Part shown: one piece after another, positions 56,557-64,000 of the stretch
Numbering within the stretch: position 1 is the stretch's first letter
How the letters are laid out: every line of letters begins with the position of its first letter
NCBI RefSeq assembly: GCF_040361275.1
Contig: NZ_APNH01000002.1
Span: 744,001 to 808,000, forward strand
Direction: 5' to 3'
DNA length: 64,000 nucleotides
From: Salinisphaera sp. T31B1
GTDB taxonomy: Bacteria; Pseudomonadota; Gammaproteobacteria; Nevskiales; Salinisphaeraceae
The notes under the pieces: generated by a model
What the model saw: only the letters and a program-made list of their open reading frames with translations
Database searches by the model: none
What the model was told of the DNA's origin: nothing
Program-made: the position numbers and the translations under genes

Positions 56557-57786
56557 TCAGCCGGGCCGCCGAGCGGCCGTTGTACGAGTCAGCGCGTTAT
56601 AAACGGTCGCGTAGCGGGCCGCGCTGCCTTGCCAGGTTCGCTCGGATTCAACGAAACGGCGACCGGCTTGACGCACGGCCTCCAGCCCGCGAACCGGCAT
56701 ATCCACCAGCTGGGCGATCTGGGCTGCCAGCGCGGCAGCCGACTCGGGTGCGAAGAGAAATCCGGTGCGGCCGTCATCGATCAGCTCGCGATGCCCACCG
56801 ACGTCGGAGGCAGCCACCAGTTTGCCCTGGGCCATTGCCTCGAGCGGTTTGAGCGGCGTCACGAGTTCGGTCAGCCGATGGCGCACGCGGGGAAACACGA
56901 GCAGATCCATCAATCCGTAGTAACGATCGATCTCATCGTGTGGCACGCGACCGGTGAACACGACGCGCGCCCCTACGCCCAATTCAGCGGCCAGCGATTT
57001 CAGGCGGTCGTCCTCGGGACCGCCACCGACCAGCAACAGCTTGATATCGCGCTGGGCCACGCATTCTTCGGCCATTGCGCGGATCGCAATCTCCAAGCCT
57101 TCATAGCCGTAGAACGATCCCGCGAAGCCAAGCACGTAGCATCCCTGAACCCCGAGGGCCTGCGCCAGCGCCGCATCGTAGGCCGGGGCATAGGTGAACC
57201 GCTCGACATCCACCGCATTGGGAATAACCGTCACCCGCTGAGAGGCGACGCCGCGGGCAACGATATCCCGCCGCAGACCCTCGCAGATGGTCGTAACCGC
57301 GTCAGCCCGCTTGAGCACATACGTCTCCAGTGCGCGCGTCGCCCGATAACGCGGCCCTCTTTCAGTATGCGTACCGTGCTCGACGGCTGCATCTTCCCAG
57401 AACGCGCGAACTTCATACACCAGCGGCAGGCCGGCCGAGTTCGCCACGCGCAACGCAGCGAGGCCATTCAGCACCGGCGAGTGGGCGTGAATCAGATCGG
57501 GCTGCACCGTCGCAACGAGCTCACGCAGCCGCTTTTCTATCGCACGAACGATCAACAGCTCGCCGGCGACCGGCCACTGCGCCAGCCGCCCCGACGGTGA
57601 CGGCGTGCGGTAAAAATCCCAGCCCTGGGCGCTTTGCTCGAGCAGTTCGCCGCTGTTCTGCTTGGGGCCGGTCATGAGCACCGGTTGCCAGCCTCGCTTG
57701 CGCTGCTCGTTGACCAACGCGAGCGTGCGGAACGTATAGCCGCTGTGGAGAGGCGCCGAGTGGTCTAGAACGTGGAGAATCTTCAT
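56557..57786 (-). CDS. GT4 glycosyltransferase, exosortase-A-associated type
   Basis: 409 residues. The N-terminal MKILHVLDHSAPLHSGYTFR is the signature, from memory, of the exosortase-A-system-associated GT4 family. The GT-B nucleotide site has VFPRVRHRLTELVTPLKPLEAMAQGK. It overlaps the upstream GT4 by four bases and precedes the ATP-grasp gene by six. Confidence 0.9.
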   Translation of the reverse strand: MKILHVLDHSAPLHSGYTFRTLALVNEQRKRGWQPVLMTGPKQNSGELLEQSAQGWDFYRTPSPSGRLAQWPVAGELLIVRAIEKRLRELVATVQPDLIHAHSPVLNGLAALRVANSAGLPLVYEVRAFWEDAAVEHGTHTERGPRYRATRALETYVLKRADAVTTICEGLRRDIVARGVASQRVTVIPNAVDVERFTYAPAYDAALAQALGVQGCYVLGFAGSFYGYEGLEIAIRAMAEECVAQRDIKLLLVGGGPEDDRLKSLAAELGVGARVVFTGRVPHDEIDRYYGLMDLLVFPRVRHRLTELVTPLKPLEAMAQGKLVAASDVGGHRELIDDGRTGFLFAPESAAALAAQIAQLVDMPVRGLEAVRQAGRRFVESERTWQGSAARYATVYNALTRTTAARRPG

Positions 57787-59012
57787 GGTCGGTGCTCCGT
57801 CGCCGTTCCGGCCCGCGTGGACAGAATATCGTCGTATAGGGCGAGTTGGCCGTCGGTCGTCGCTTGCCAGCTGAACTGCTCCGCCCAGGCTCGCCGGTCC
57901 GCCCGCCCCGCTGGCGTCAGTTCCTGTTCCTGCAGATCCTCCCAGGCACGCACGACGGCCTCACCTGTACGATCATCGGTCAACCGCCCGGCCAGTCGAT
58001 CGGTCATGATTTCAGGGATGCCATCCACGGGATTGGCGATGACCGCTAGTCCGCAGGCCAGTGCTTCCAGCAACACGTTCGGCATGCCTTCGGAGCGCGA
58101 AGCCAGAATCAGCGCGTCGGCGGCGTTGTAGTATTCGACGAGCGCATCATGCTCGACCGCTCCGACGAATCGTGTGCGCCCAGCTACACCGAGCGATGCG
58201 ACCTGGCGTTTCAACGCAGCTTCTTCCGGCCCGTCGCCGGCGATGATCAACTCGGCGTCCGGCACCCGTGCCAAGGCGTCGATCGCGACATGCATCCCTT
58301 TGCGCTCGATCAGATGACCCACGCACAGCCAGACGGGCCCGTCGAGGCCCAGCCGCTTGCGCCCGGCATCGCGATCGGCCAGGGTGAACCGGCTCAGGTC
58401 GACGCCGTTGCGTAGCGTTTGCAGGCGTCGCGGCGCCAGGCCGAGCAAGCGCGCCTTGTCGGCCAGCGATCTCGACACGGTGATCATTCCCTCAACGCCG
58501 CGCATCGCCGCTCGAATCTGTCGCCCGGGTATGGACATTTCGGCAATACTGTTCAAATCAGCACCGCGTGCAGTCATCACCACCGGCCGGCCAAAGCGTT
58601 GGCCAAGCCGTGAAGCAGCGACGCCATCCGGATAGACATAATGCGCATCGATCAGGTCGAAATCGAACCCGTCCGCTAACAGCGTCTCGAGCGCTGCGAC
58701 GCCGGCACGCGCAATACTGGCCGGCCCGAGCGTCATGCCGACTTTGGGGACGACAACATAGCGTGGGTGATCGATGCGTATGCCGTGTCGATATTCAACC
58801 ACGGGCACCCTCGCCTGCCGCGCATAGTGTCCGAAACGCGCGTCACGCGAAAAAAACCATGGGACAGGCGCGATCACCCGGGCCTCCACGCGCCCACTGG
58901 CGATCAATTGCCGCAGCCGCTCCTCGACGAACACGCCGTGGCGTGGAAACATGCTGTTCGGATACAGGCTGGTAAAAACCGCCAGCCGGATCGTGCCAAC
59001 GGCAGTCGTCAC
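57783..59012 (-). CDS. GT4 glycosyltransferase
   Basis: 409 residues. GT-B fold: VFTSLYPNSMFPRHGVFVEERLR at the N-terminus, HYVYPDGVAAS, then ILASRSEGMPNVLLEALACG with the E-x7-E sugar-nucleotide site. Starts at GTG overlapping the sulfotransferase stop by four bases. One of four GT4 enzymes in section B. Confidence 0.92.
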   Translation of the reverse strand: MTTAVGTIRLAVFTSLYPNSMFPRHGVFVEERLRQLIASGRVEARVIAPVPWFFSRDARFGHYARQARVPVVEYRHGIRIDHPRYVVVPKVGMTLGPASIARAGVAALETLLADGFDFDLIDAHYVYPDGVAASRLGQRFGRPVVMTARGADLNSIAEMSIPGRQIRAAMRGVEGMITVSRSLADKARLLGLAPRRLQTLRNGVDLSRFTLADRDAGRKRLGLDGPVWLCVGHLIERKGMHVAIDALARVPDAELIIAGDGPEEAALKRQVASLGVAGRTRFVGAVEHDALVEYYNAADALILASRSEGMPNVLLEALACGLAVIANPVDGIPEIMTDRLAGRLTDDRTGEAVVRAWEDLQEQELTPAGRADRRAWAEQFSWQATTDGQLALYDDILSTRAGTATEHRP

Positions 59013-60034
59013 GACGCGGACGACTCTGGCGGCTTCATCGCCAGATAGGCTTGCCCCACGTCGCTGCGCGACACGATCGCCATCACGCGCTGGACCGTGT
59101 CCGAGTCGAGTTCATCACGCCAACGCCAGGCGGCGACCTCCGGATCCTTGAATACGCTGTAATAATCGGCGCGACTGCGTTGGGTACTGGATGCCACGAA
59201 ATCTCGGGTCTGATCACTCACTGACAGCCCGGCAAAATCGAACATCGATTGAACCCCCCTCAGAGGATCCCGACAAATGGTTTCATAGTGCACGGGCAGA
59301 TAACGGTCGCTGCCTGTCAACGCCATATGGACGCGTTCGTTGATCAGCACCCAGTGCCAGGCCAACCGTTCTTCCGGCGTCAAGGCCGATAGCTGTTGCT
59401 GGTGGCCGTCGTCAAAGCCGAACCGTTCGCCCACTGGCGTTCCTACAGATCTTCTGGCCACGCCATAAACGAGGCTGTCGGCGGAGTTATCGGTAAAGCT
59501 CTTGCTCTGGATACCTCGCCGCACGGATGCGATATAGCCACAGGGATGGCGCAGAATATGGATTCCGCGCGCCTGCTCCAGCATTGCCAGCATCTCGGGC
59601 AACCGTCCCAATGACTGAATCGATTTCCATACCAGGAGCCGTTCGGCATCCTGGTCGCCGTTCTGATGTACCAGAATCGGAAACTCGGCATATACGCGGC
59701 TGGCCACGCGTGCCAGTTCCGCACTGGCACGCATCAACTGAAATCCGGTCGACGAACCGTAGGCTTTTGCAAACAACGGGCGCTTGCCGGCGACACGCAG
59801 CGAACGGAAATCCGGCATCGCCGCTACGAAATCTCGGAGATTGCCCGCGAACTCGGCCCGGCAAACCTGATCCCCCAATGCGGGTAGCGGTCGCCAGGTG
59901 TCCGGCTCGTGTCGATAGAGCACATGGGGGTGGCTGTCGAACAGCTTGCCCAGCCAGGTGGTGCCCGAACGCGGCATACCGAACAGCAGTAGAAGTTGAC
60001 GGCCGTCGACAGGAGATGGGGCGTATTCAGGCAT
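59009..60034 (-). CDS. Sulfotransferase family protein
   Basis: 341 residues. PAPS loop LLFGMPRSGTTWLGKLFDSHP and the phosphate-binding segment IHILRHPCGYIASVRRG. It belongs to a subfamily distinct from the section A copies. The start at 60034 follows a GAGAG-like site; an ATG six codons earlier is open. It overlaps the amidotransferase gene by eight bases, so it is part of the exosortase operon. Confidence 0.9.
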   Translation of the reverse strand: MPEYAPSPVDGRQLLLLFGMPRSGTTWLGKLFDSHPHVLYRHEPDTWRPLPALGDQVCRAEFAGNLRDFVAAMPDFRSLRVAGKRPLFAKAYGSSTGFQLMRASAELARVASRVYAEFPILVHQNGDQDAERLLVWKSIQSLGRLPEMLAMLEQARGIHILRHPCGYIASVRRGIQSKSFTDNSADSLVYGVARRSVGTPVGERFGFDDGHQQQLSALTPEERLAWHWVLINERVHMALTGSDRYLPVHYETICRDPLRGVQSMFDFAGLSVSDQTRDFVASSTQRSRADYYSVFKDPEVAAWRWRDELDSDTVQRVMAIVSRSDVGQAYLAMKPPESSAS

Positions 60035-61976
60035 GAACGACTCTCGGCGCATTGCCAGTATCGGTGAACGTCGGGGATTGCCTGCCCATTTCCCTTTCCA
60101 TGAAACGAGACAGCATAAGCAGAACCCAGAGACTCGCACCGTGGTCGCGTTGGCCCTGGGTGTGCTGTTCCCACAGTCGCGCAAGTGCCGCGGGCTTGAA
60201 CAGCCCGGATTCGACCAGCGCCCCTTCGGTCAATGCGTGCCGTGCCGTCTCGCGCAGGGGGCCTCTGAACCAATTTGCCAGCGGCACGGAAAACCCCTGC
60301 TTCGAGCGATACAGAATGTCGTGCGGCAGGTCCCGCTCGAACGCCTTCTTCAAAACGTACTTGCCCTGGCCTTTGTTGAGTTTATGGCCCGGCGCCAGCG
60401 AAGCCGCCCATTCCACGAACTCGTGATCGAGCAGCGGCACGCGTACTTCCAGACCGTGGGCCATGCTCGCGCGATCAACCTTCGTGAGAATACCGCCCGG
60501 CAACCAGGTCTTGAAATCGAGATATTGCGCCACGGACAGCGGATGATCGCTGCCTGCAGCCTGCCCATGATGCACAAACAGATCGCGGACGCGGTAGCCA
60601 CCGAGCTCCTGTTTGAACGCGTCCGAGTACAGCTGTTCGCGTAAATCCTGCGGAATCACCGATACGCTATGGCAGTAGGCTTCGGCGGTATCCATCGCCA
60701 GCGACTGAAACGTCGTCTTGGCACGCAGTAGGCGTGGCGCGCGGTCGAGCTTAGGGTACACGCGGCCCAACAGACCAAACAGTGGTTGGCGGATCGCGCT
60801 CGGAATCCGCGCCCGAGCGCGCGATTCGTTCAGGTGTAGTCGATAGCGGCGGTAGCCGGCAAAATTTTCGTCTCCACCATCGCCGGACAGAGCCACCTTG
60901 ACCTGACGTCGTGCAAGCTCGCAGACGCGATACGTAGGCAGCGCCGAACTATCGGCAAACGGCTCGTCGTAGACATCCACGAGCGTGTCGATCAAGCCGA
61001 ACTCCTGGCTTGCGATCCGGTGCTCGCGATGATCGGTCGCGAATCGGCGTGCCACGGTTCGAGCATGATCGGATTCATCGAACGCCTGATTGTCGAACCC
61101 GATCGCACAGGTCTTGACGGGATCGCTCGACGCGCCGGCCATGAGGGAGACCACGGCACTCGAGTCGACGCCTCCGGACAGGAATGCGCCGAGCGGCACG
61201 TCGGCCACCAGCCGCATGCGGACAGACTCATCGAGACGGCTGTGAAGCTCTTCGGCCAGCGTCTCCGTGCCGGCGCCCGAGTCATCCGACGGTGGGAATT
61301 GCACGTCCCAATACGCCCGCTCTGCAGGACGGCCCTGGCCGGCCTGCCAGGCCAGCGTATGGCCGGCACTGAGCTTGAACGCATTGCGAAAGATCGCATA
61401 AGGCTCGGGCACGTAGCCCAGCCCCAGAAACCCTTCAAGCGCGCGTGGCTCGATTTCACGCGTCATTCGGGGATGGGCCATCAACGTCTTGAGCTCGGAA
61501 CCGAACAGCAGGTCGCCGTCCGGCGTCAGCGCGTAGTAGAGCGGCTTGATGCCCAGGCGATCGCGTGCCAGAAACAGTCGCTGCTCACGGGCATCCCATA
61601 CGGCAAAGGCAAACATCCCGCGCAGATGCCCGACACAGTCGGGCCCCCAGTGCTGCCAGGCGGCGAGCAACGTGTCCGTATCACAGTGGCCGGGGAAACG
61701 GTAGCCGGCCGCTTCGAGTTCGATATTCAGCTGTCGATAATTATAGATCTCACCGTTGTAGACCAGCGTAAAGCGCCCATCGGCACTTCGCATCGGCTGT
61801 TCGCCGCTGGTCGGGTCGAGAATCGTCAGCCGGCGATGCGCCAGACCCGCGCCCTCGACCAGGACCAGATCGTGCTGGTCCGGGCCTCGATGCGCCTGAG
61901 CGGTGTTCATCGCATCCAGCACGGCGCGATCCGGAATCCGCCCGTCGCCGGTCACGATGCCGGTCAATCCACACAT
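60027..61976 (-). CDS. Asparagine synthase (glutamine-hydrolysing), exosortase-A-associated amidotransferase
   Basis: 649 residues. The N-terminal glutaminase starts MCGLTGI with nucleophile Cys2 and conserved YNGEIYNY; the synthetase domain has SGGVDS at 267-272. It resembles the amidotransferase 1 family of exosortase A loci rather than metabolic AsnB (554 residues). It may amidate a sugar acid or polymer precursor. It overlaps the GT4 upstream by 13 bases. Confidence 0.92.
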   Translation of the reverse strand: MCGLTGIVTGDGRIPDRAVLDAMNTAQAHRGPDQHDLVLVEGAGLAHRRLTILDPTSGEQPMRSADGRFTLVYNGEIYNYRQLNIELEAAGYRFPGHCDTDTLLAAWQHWGPDCVGHLRGMFAFAVWDAREQRLFLARDRLGIKPLYYALTPDGDLLFGSELKTLMAHPRMTREIEPRALEGFLGLGYVPEPYAIFRNAFKLSAGHTLAWQAGQGRPAERAYWDVQFPPSDDSGAGTETLAEELHSRLDESVRMRLVADVPLGAFLSGGVDSSAVVSLMAGASSDPVKTCAIGFDNQAFDESDHARTVARRFATDHREHRIASQEFGLIDTLVDVYDEPFADSSALPTYRVCELARRQVKVALSGDGGDENFAGYRRYRLHLNESRARARIPSAIRQPLFGLLGRVYPKLDRAPRLLRAKTTFQSLAMDTAEAYCHSVSVIPQDLREQLYSDAFKQELGGYRVRDLFVHHGQAAGSDHPLSVAQYLDFKTWLPGGILTKVDRASMAHGLEVRVPLLDHEFVEWAASLAPGHKLNKGQGKYVLKKAFERDLPHDILYRSKQGFSVPLANWFRGPLRETARHALTEGALVESGLFKPAALARLWEQHTQGQRDHGASLWVLLMLSRFMEREMGRQSPTFTDTGNAPRVVHA

Positions 61977-63100
61977 ACTGTCTTCCTGTGGCCCTGAATG
62001 AGCCGGTCGTAGAGCGTGCAGTAACCGTCGATCATCGCCTCGACGCTGAACCGGGCACAGACATCCTCGCGCGCGGCGTCGCCGAGTTTCACCGCCAGGG
62101 TCCGATCGTCGAGCAACCGTCCGACCGCCTTCGCGAGCGCGCCGGCGTCCCGGCTCGGTACCAGCAGGCCGTTACGCTCATGATCGATGAGCTCGGGATT
62201 GCCACCGACTGCGGTCGCCACGATGGGGCGCGAGGCGGCCATGGCCTCGAGTACGGTCAACGCGACCCCCTCGGCGATCGATGAACAGACATAGACGTCG
62301 AGATCCGCAAGAAAAGCCGGCACGTCGTCGCGACTGCCGTGCAGGAAAACGCGCTCGGAAAGACCCTCGTCGACGATCTTTTGCTCAAGACTCGTACGGG
62401 CCGGCCCATCCCCAACAATATGGAGCGTGGCCAGCCGAGCGTTTCGATCGTTCAGCCGAGCGATCGCCTCGATCAGCCGGTCGAAGCCCTTGACCGGATC
62501 GAGCCGACCGACGCTACCGATCCGCAGCGCCTCCGACCGCGTGCCGGCACCGCTGGCCACGGCATAGCGCGCTGTATCGATGCCGTTGTAAATGAGTTGT
62601 ATACGCGAGGCAGGCAGCTTCACATCGTTACGCAACCAGCGAGCCAGATCCTGGGAAACTGGTACGTAGACACTGATCAACGGTGCCATCACGCGGCGCA
62701 GCCAACGGTACTTGGCACTGCGGCCTTCGGGGTCCGACACGTCGCGACCGTGTTCGGCGTGCACCACACGCGGCACGCCTGCCAGACGTGCCCAGAACGC
62801 CACATCCAGCGCGCCGATATTGTATGTATGAACGACCGCCGGCCGTAATTGCCGCAGCCGTTTACAAAGACGCGCGTAAGCGCGCGGATCCTTGCCGGGC
62901 TTCTTGTCGATACTCTCGACGACCACGCCCAACGCCTCCACGCGCGGTGCGAGCTCACCCGTACCACGCAGGCACACGATGCGGTGATCATAGCGCTCGA
63001 GCGTTCGGCCGATCAGTGCCAGCGCCACCTGCTCCATGCCGCCGATGCCGAAGCGGTCGAGCACGTGAACAATACGCGGGCGGCCGTCGGCACTACTCAT
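61964..63100 (-). CDS. GT4 sugar transferase, exosortase/PEP-CTERM-associated type
   Basis: 378 residues. The N-terminus PRIVHVLDRFGIGGMEQVAL, RIVCLRGTGELA, and the C-terminal nucleotide site SSIAEGVALTVLEAMAASRPIV are typical of the PEP-CTERM/EpsH1-associated sugar transferase family. The start at 63100 overlaps xrtA by four bases; the long open frame upstream is spurious. It is probably an early glycosyltransferase of the repeat unit. Confidence 0.92.
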   Translation of the reverse strand: MSSADGRPRIVHVLDRFGIGGMEQVALALIGRTLERYDHRIVCLRGTGELAPRVEALGVVVESIDKKPGKDPRAYARLCKRLRQLRPAVVHTYNIGALDVAFWARLAGVPRVVHAEHGRDVSDPEGRSAKYRWLRRVMAPLISVYVPVSQDLARWLRNDVKLPASRIQLIYNGIDTARYAVASGAGTRSEALRIGSVGRLDPVKGFDRLIEAIARLNDRNARLATLHIVGDGPARTSLEQKIVDEGLSERVFLHGSRDDVPAFLADLDVYVCSSIAEGVALTVLEAMAASRPIVATAVGGNPELIDHERNGLLVPSRDAGALAKAVGRLLDDRTLAVKLGDAAREDVCARFSVEAMIDGYCTLYDRLIQGHRKTVCVD

Positions 63101-64000
63101 CCCTCGCCATGCCCGTCGAGCCCAGGCGCCGCGTTGGCCGCGACATCGACGCTGCCCAGCGTTGAACCCAATACCGCGGGCACGACCACGATCGCGGCGG
63201 CGAACAGCGCGAGCCGCATGATATCCGAGCGCCGCGCGCATCGAGCGCTCGAAGTCGCCGCAGGCGGTCTGGCCGGCGGTTGGTGAAACGGCCAGCCCGC
63301 GAAGAAAAGCAGCACCAGCACCGTGCCGAAGAACTGCCATCCGAAGATCGCGTGATCGGTGCCCGAGGCGTACTCGATACCGAAATGCTCGCCGATCAGG
63401 ATCGTGAAGAACACACGCAGTCCGTTGGCAATGATCGGCACGATCATGGAACTGGCCACGAAGATCAGACGACGCGTCAGACTGGTGAAAAACAGGTGCG
63501 CGTAGAGCACACCGAAGGCGGTGGTGGCGACGAAGAACTTCACTCCGCTGCAGGCCTCGGCCACATGCCATTTAGCCGCCGGTGTATCGATGAAGTGCCC
63601 TTCCATGAGCACCGGCACATCGGTCAGATGAAGCACGGCAACCGACAGATGCGCGGTGATCGTCTGAAGCGGCACCACCATGAAATTGCCGAACGGAATC
63701 GCAAACAGCACGTACCCCATGGGAAACGCCAGTATCCGTGCGACGGGCCAACCGTAGAACACGTAGATCCATACCGGCCAGATGGTAACCGCGGCGATGT
63801 GCTGGAACAGGTTGATATCGGCCACCGCACCCACCAGCCACAGCATCGCCAGAGCCAGGGCCGCCCAGAGACCATGCGGTGCCGGCTCGGCATATACGCG
63901 AGCAAGCCAGTGCCGACGGCCCCAGACGAGTACCGCGCAGATAGGAAAGATAAGGAAGGCGAACTGAAACGTACCGGTTCGCGACCAGGTTTCCACCAGC
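63097..64000 (-). CDS. xrtA: Exosortase A (5' end off window)
   Basis: A multi-pass inner-membrane transpeptidase-like protein that sorts PEP-CTERM proteins. At least 300 residues are visible, with about eight hydrophobic helices. The catalytic triad is present: Cys in VAEACSGVKFF, Arg in IANGLRVFF and His in TDHAIFGWQFFG. The frame runs off the window with no start. Exosortase A often carries a C-terminal EpsI-like domain of about 200 residues; here only about 80 residues (PPARPPAATSS... then a single hydrophobic helix) follow the His, so that domain is absent or encoded elsewhere. It heads the section B operon. Confidence 0.95.
   Translation of the reverse strand, partial: LVETWSRTGTFQFAFLIFPICAVLVWGRRHWLARVYAEPAPHGLWAALALAMLWLVGAVADINLFQHIAAVTIWPVWIYVFYGWPVARILAFPMGYVLFAIPFGNFMVVPLQTITAHLSVAVLHLTDVPVLMEGHFIDTPAAKWHVAEACSGVKFFVATTAFGVLYAHLFFTSLTRRLIFVASSMIVPIIANGLRVFFTILIGEHFGIEYASGTDHAIFGWQFFGTVLVLLFFAGWPFHQPPARPPAATSSARCARRSDIMRLALFAAAIVVVPAVLGSTLGSVDVAANAAPGLDGHGEG

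Noticed and set aside
56293-57600. Long plus-strand frame opposite the GT4 and ATP-grasp genes
   Set aside because: Antisense shadow in GC-rich DNA; the minus-strand proteins have clear family motifs.
61020-61997. Plus-strand frame opposite the amidotransferase gene
   Set aside because: No motif and fully antisense to a gene with Cys2 and SGGVDS.

Overview
The window looks like a chromosomal segment of a GC-rich gammaproteobacterium. The core-gene set, the order glyA-nrdR-ribD-ribE-ribBA-ribH-nusB-thiL, the exosortase-A-type polysaccharide locus and the acidic, Asp/Glu-rich proteins suggest a halophilic or marine lineage such as Salinisphaera. That placement is an inference from gene content; no search was run.

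Positions 1-16 kb are mostly housekeeping. They hold the trigger factor gene tig (3' end off the window), an aldo/keto reductase, a tRNA cluster (transcribed Pro-Arg-His-Lys) with unusual local duplications of half-tRNAs, folD, cysS, an ankyrin/TPR protein, and a long leftward run glyA-nrdR-ribD-ribE-ribBA-ribH-nusB-thiL, with nadA upstream of glyA. Positions 16-25.5 kb hold a DUF6502/DUF5666 pair, a large secreted beta-helix protein with an odd C-terminus, aspS, an FmdB-type zinc ribbon protein and ugd.

From about 24 kb to the right end nearly everything serves surface polysaccharide synthesis. Ugd makes UDP-glucuronate, a WbpE-like aminotransferase makes an amino sugar, and galE interconverts UDP-hexoses. 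Section A (27-41 kb) holds three sulfotransferases, a pyruvyl transferase, a phosphatidylserine-decarboxylase-like protein, several GT2 enzymes and a membrane gene broken by one amber codon. A rightward trio (41.4-45 kb) encodes a GT2, a Gfo/Idh/MocA oxidoreductase and a short-chain epimerase. Section B (64 to 45 kb, leftward) is an almost continuously overlapping run: xrtA (exosortase A), GT4, amidotransferase, sulfotransferase, two GT4, ATP-grasp, an alpha-barrel protein, an O-antigen-ligase-like protein, GT4 and a lipoprotein resembling polysaccharide lyases. After it come an Asn-synthase-like protein, a Wzx-type flippase and a GT2. Taken together this predicts an exported acidic polysaccharide carrying sulfate, pyruvate and possibly amide groups, linked to exosortase-dependent protein sorting.

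The most unusual features are the half-tRNA duplications with a long palindrome that contains the tRNA-Arg CCA end, the four GT2 paralogues sharing a private C-terminal domain, the concentration of sulfotransferases, the amber-interrupted membrane protein, and the internal lipobox in the beta-helix protein. No transposase, integrase, CRISPR array or rRNA was seen.
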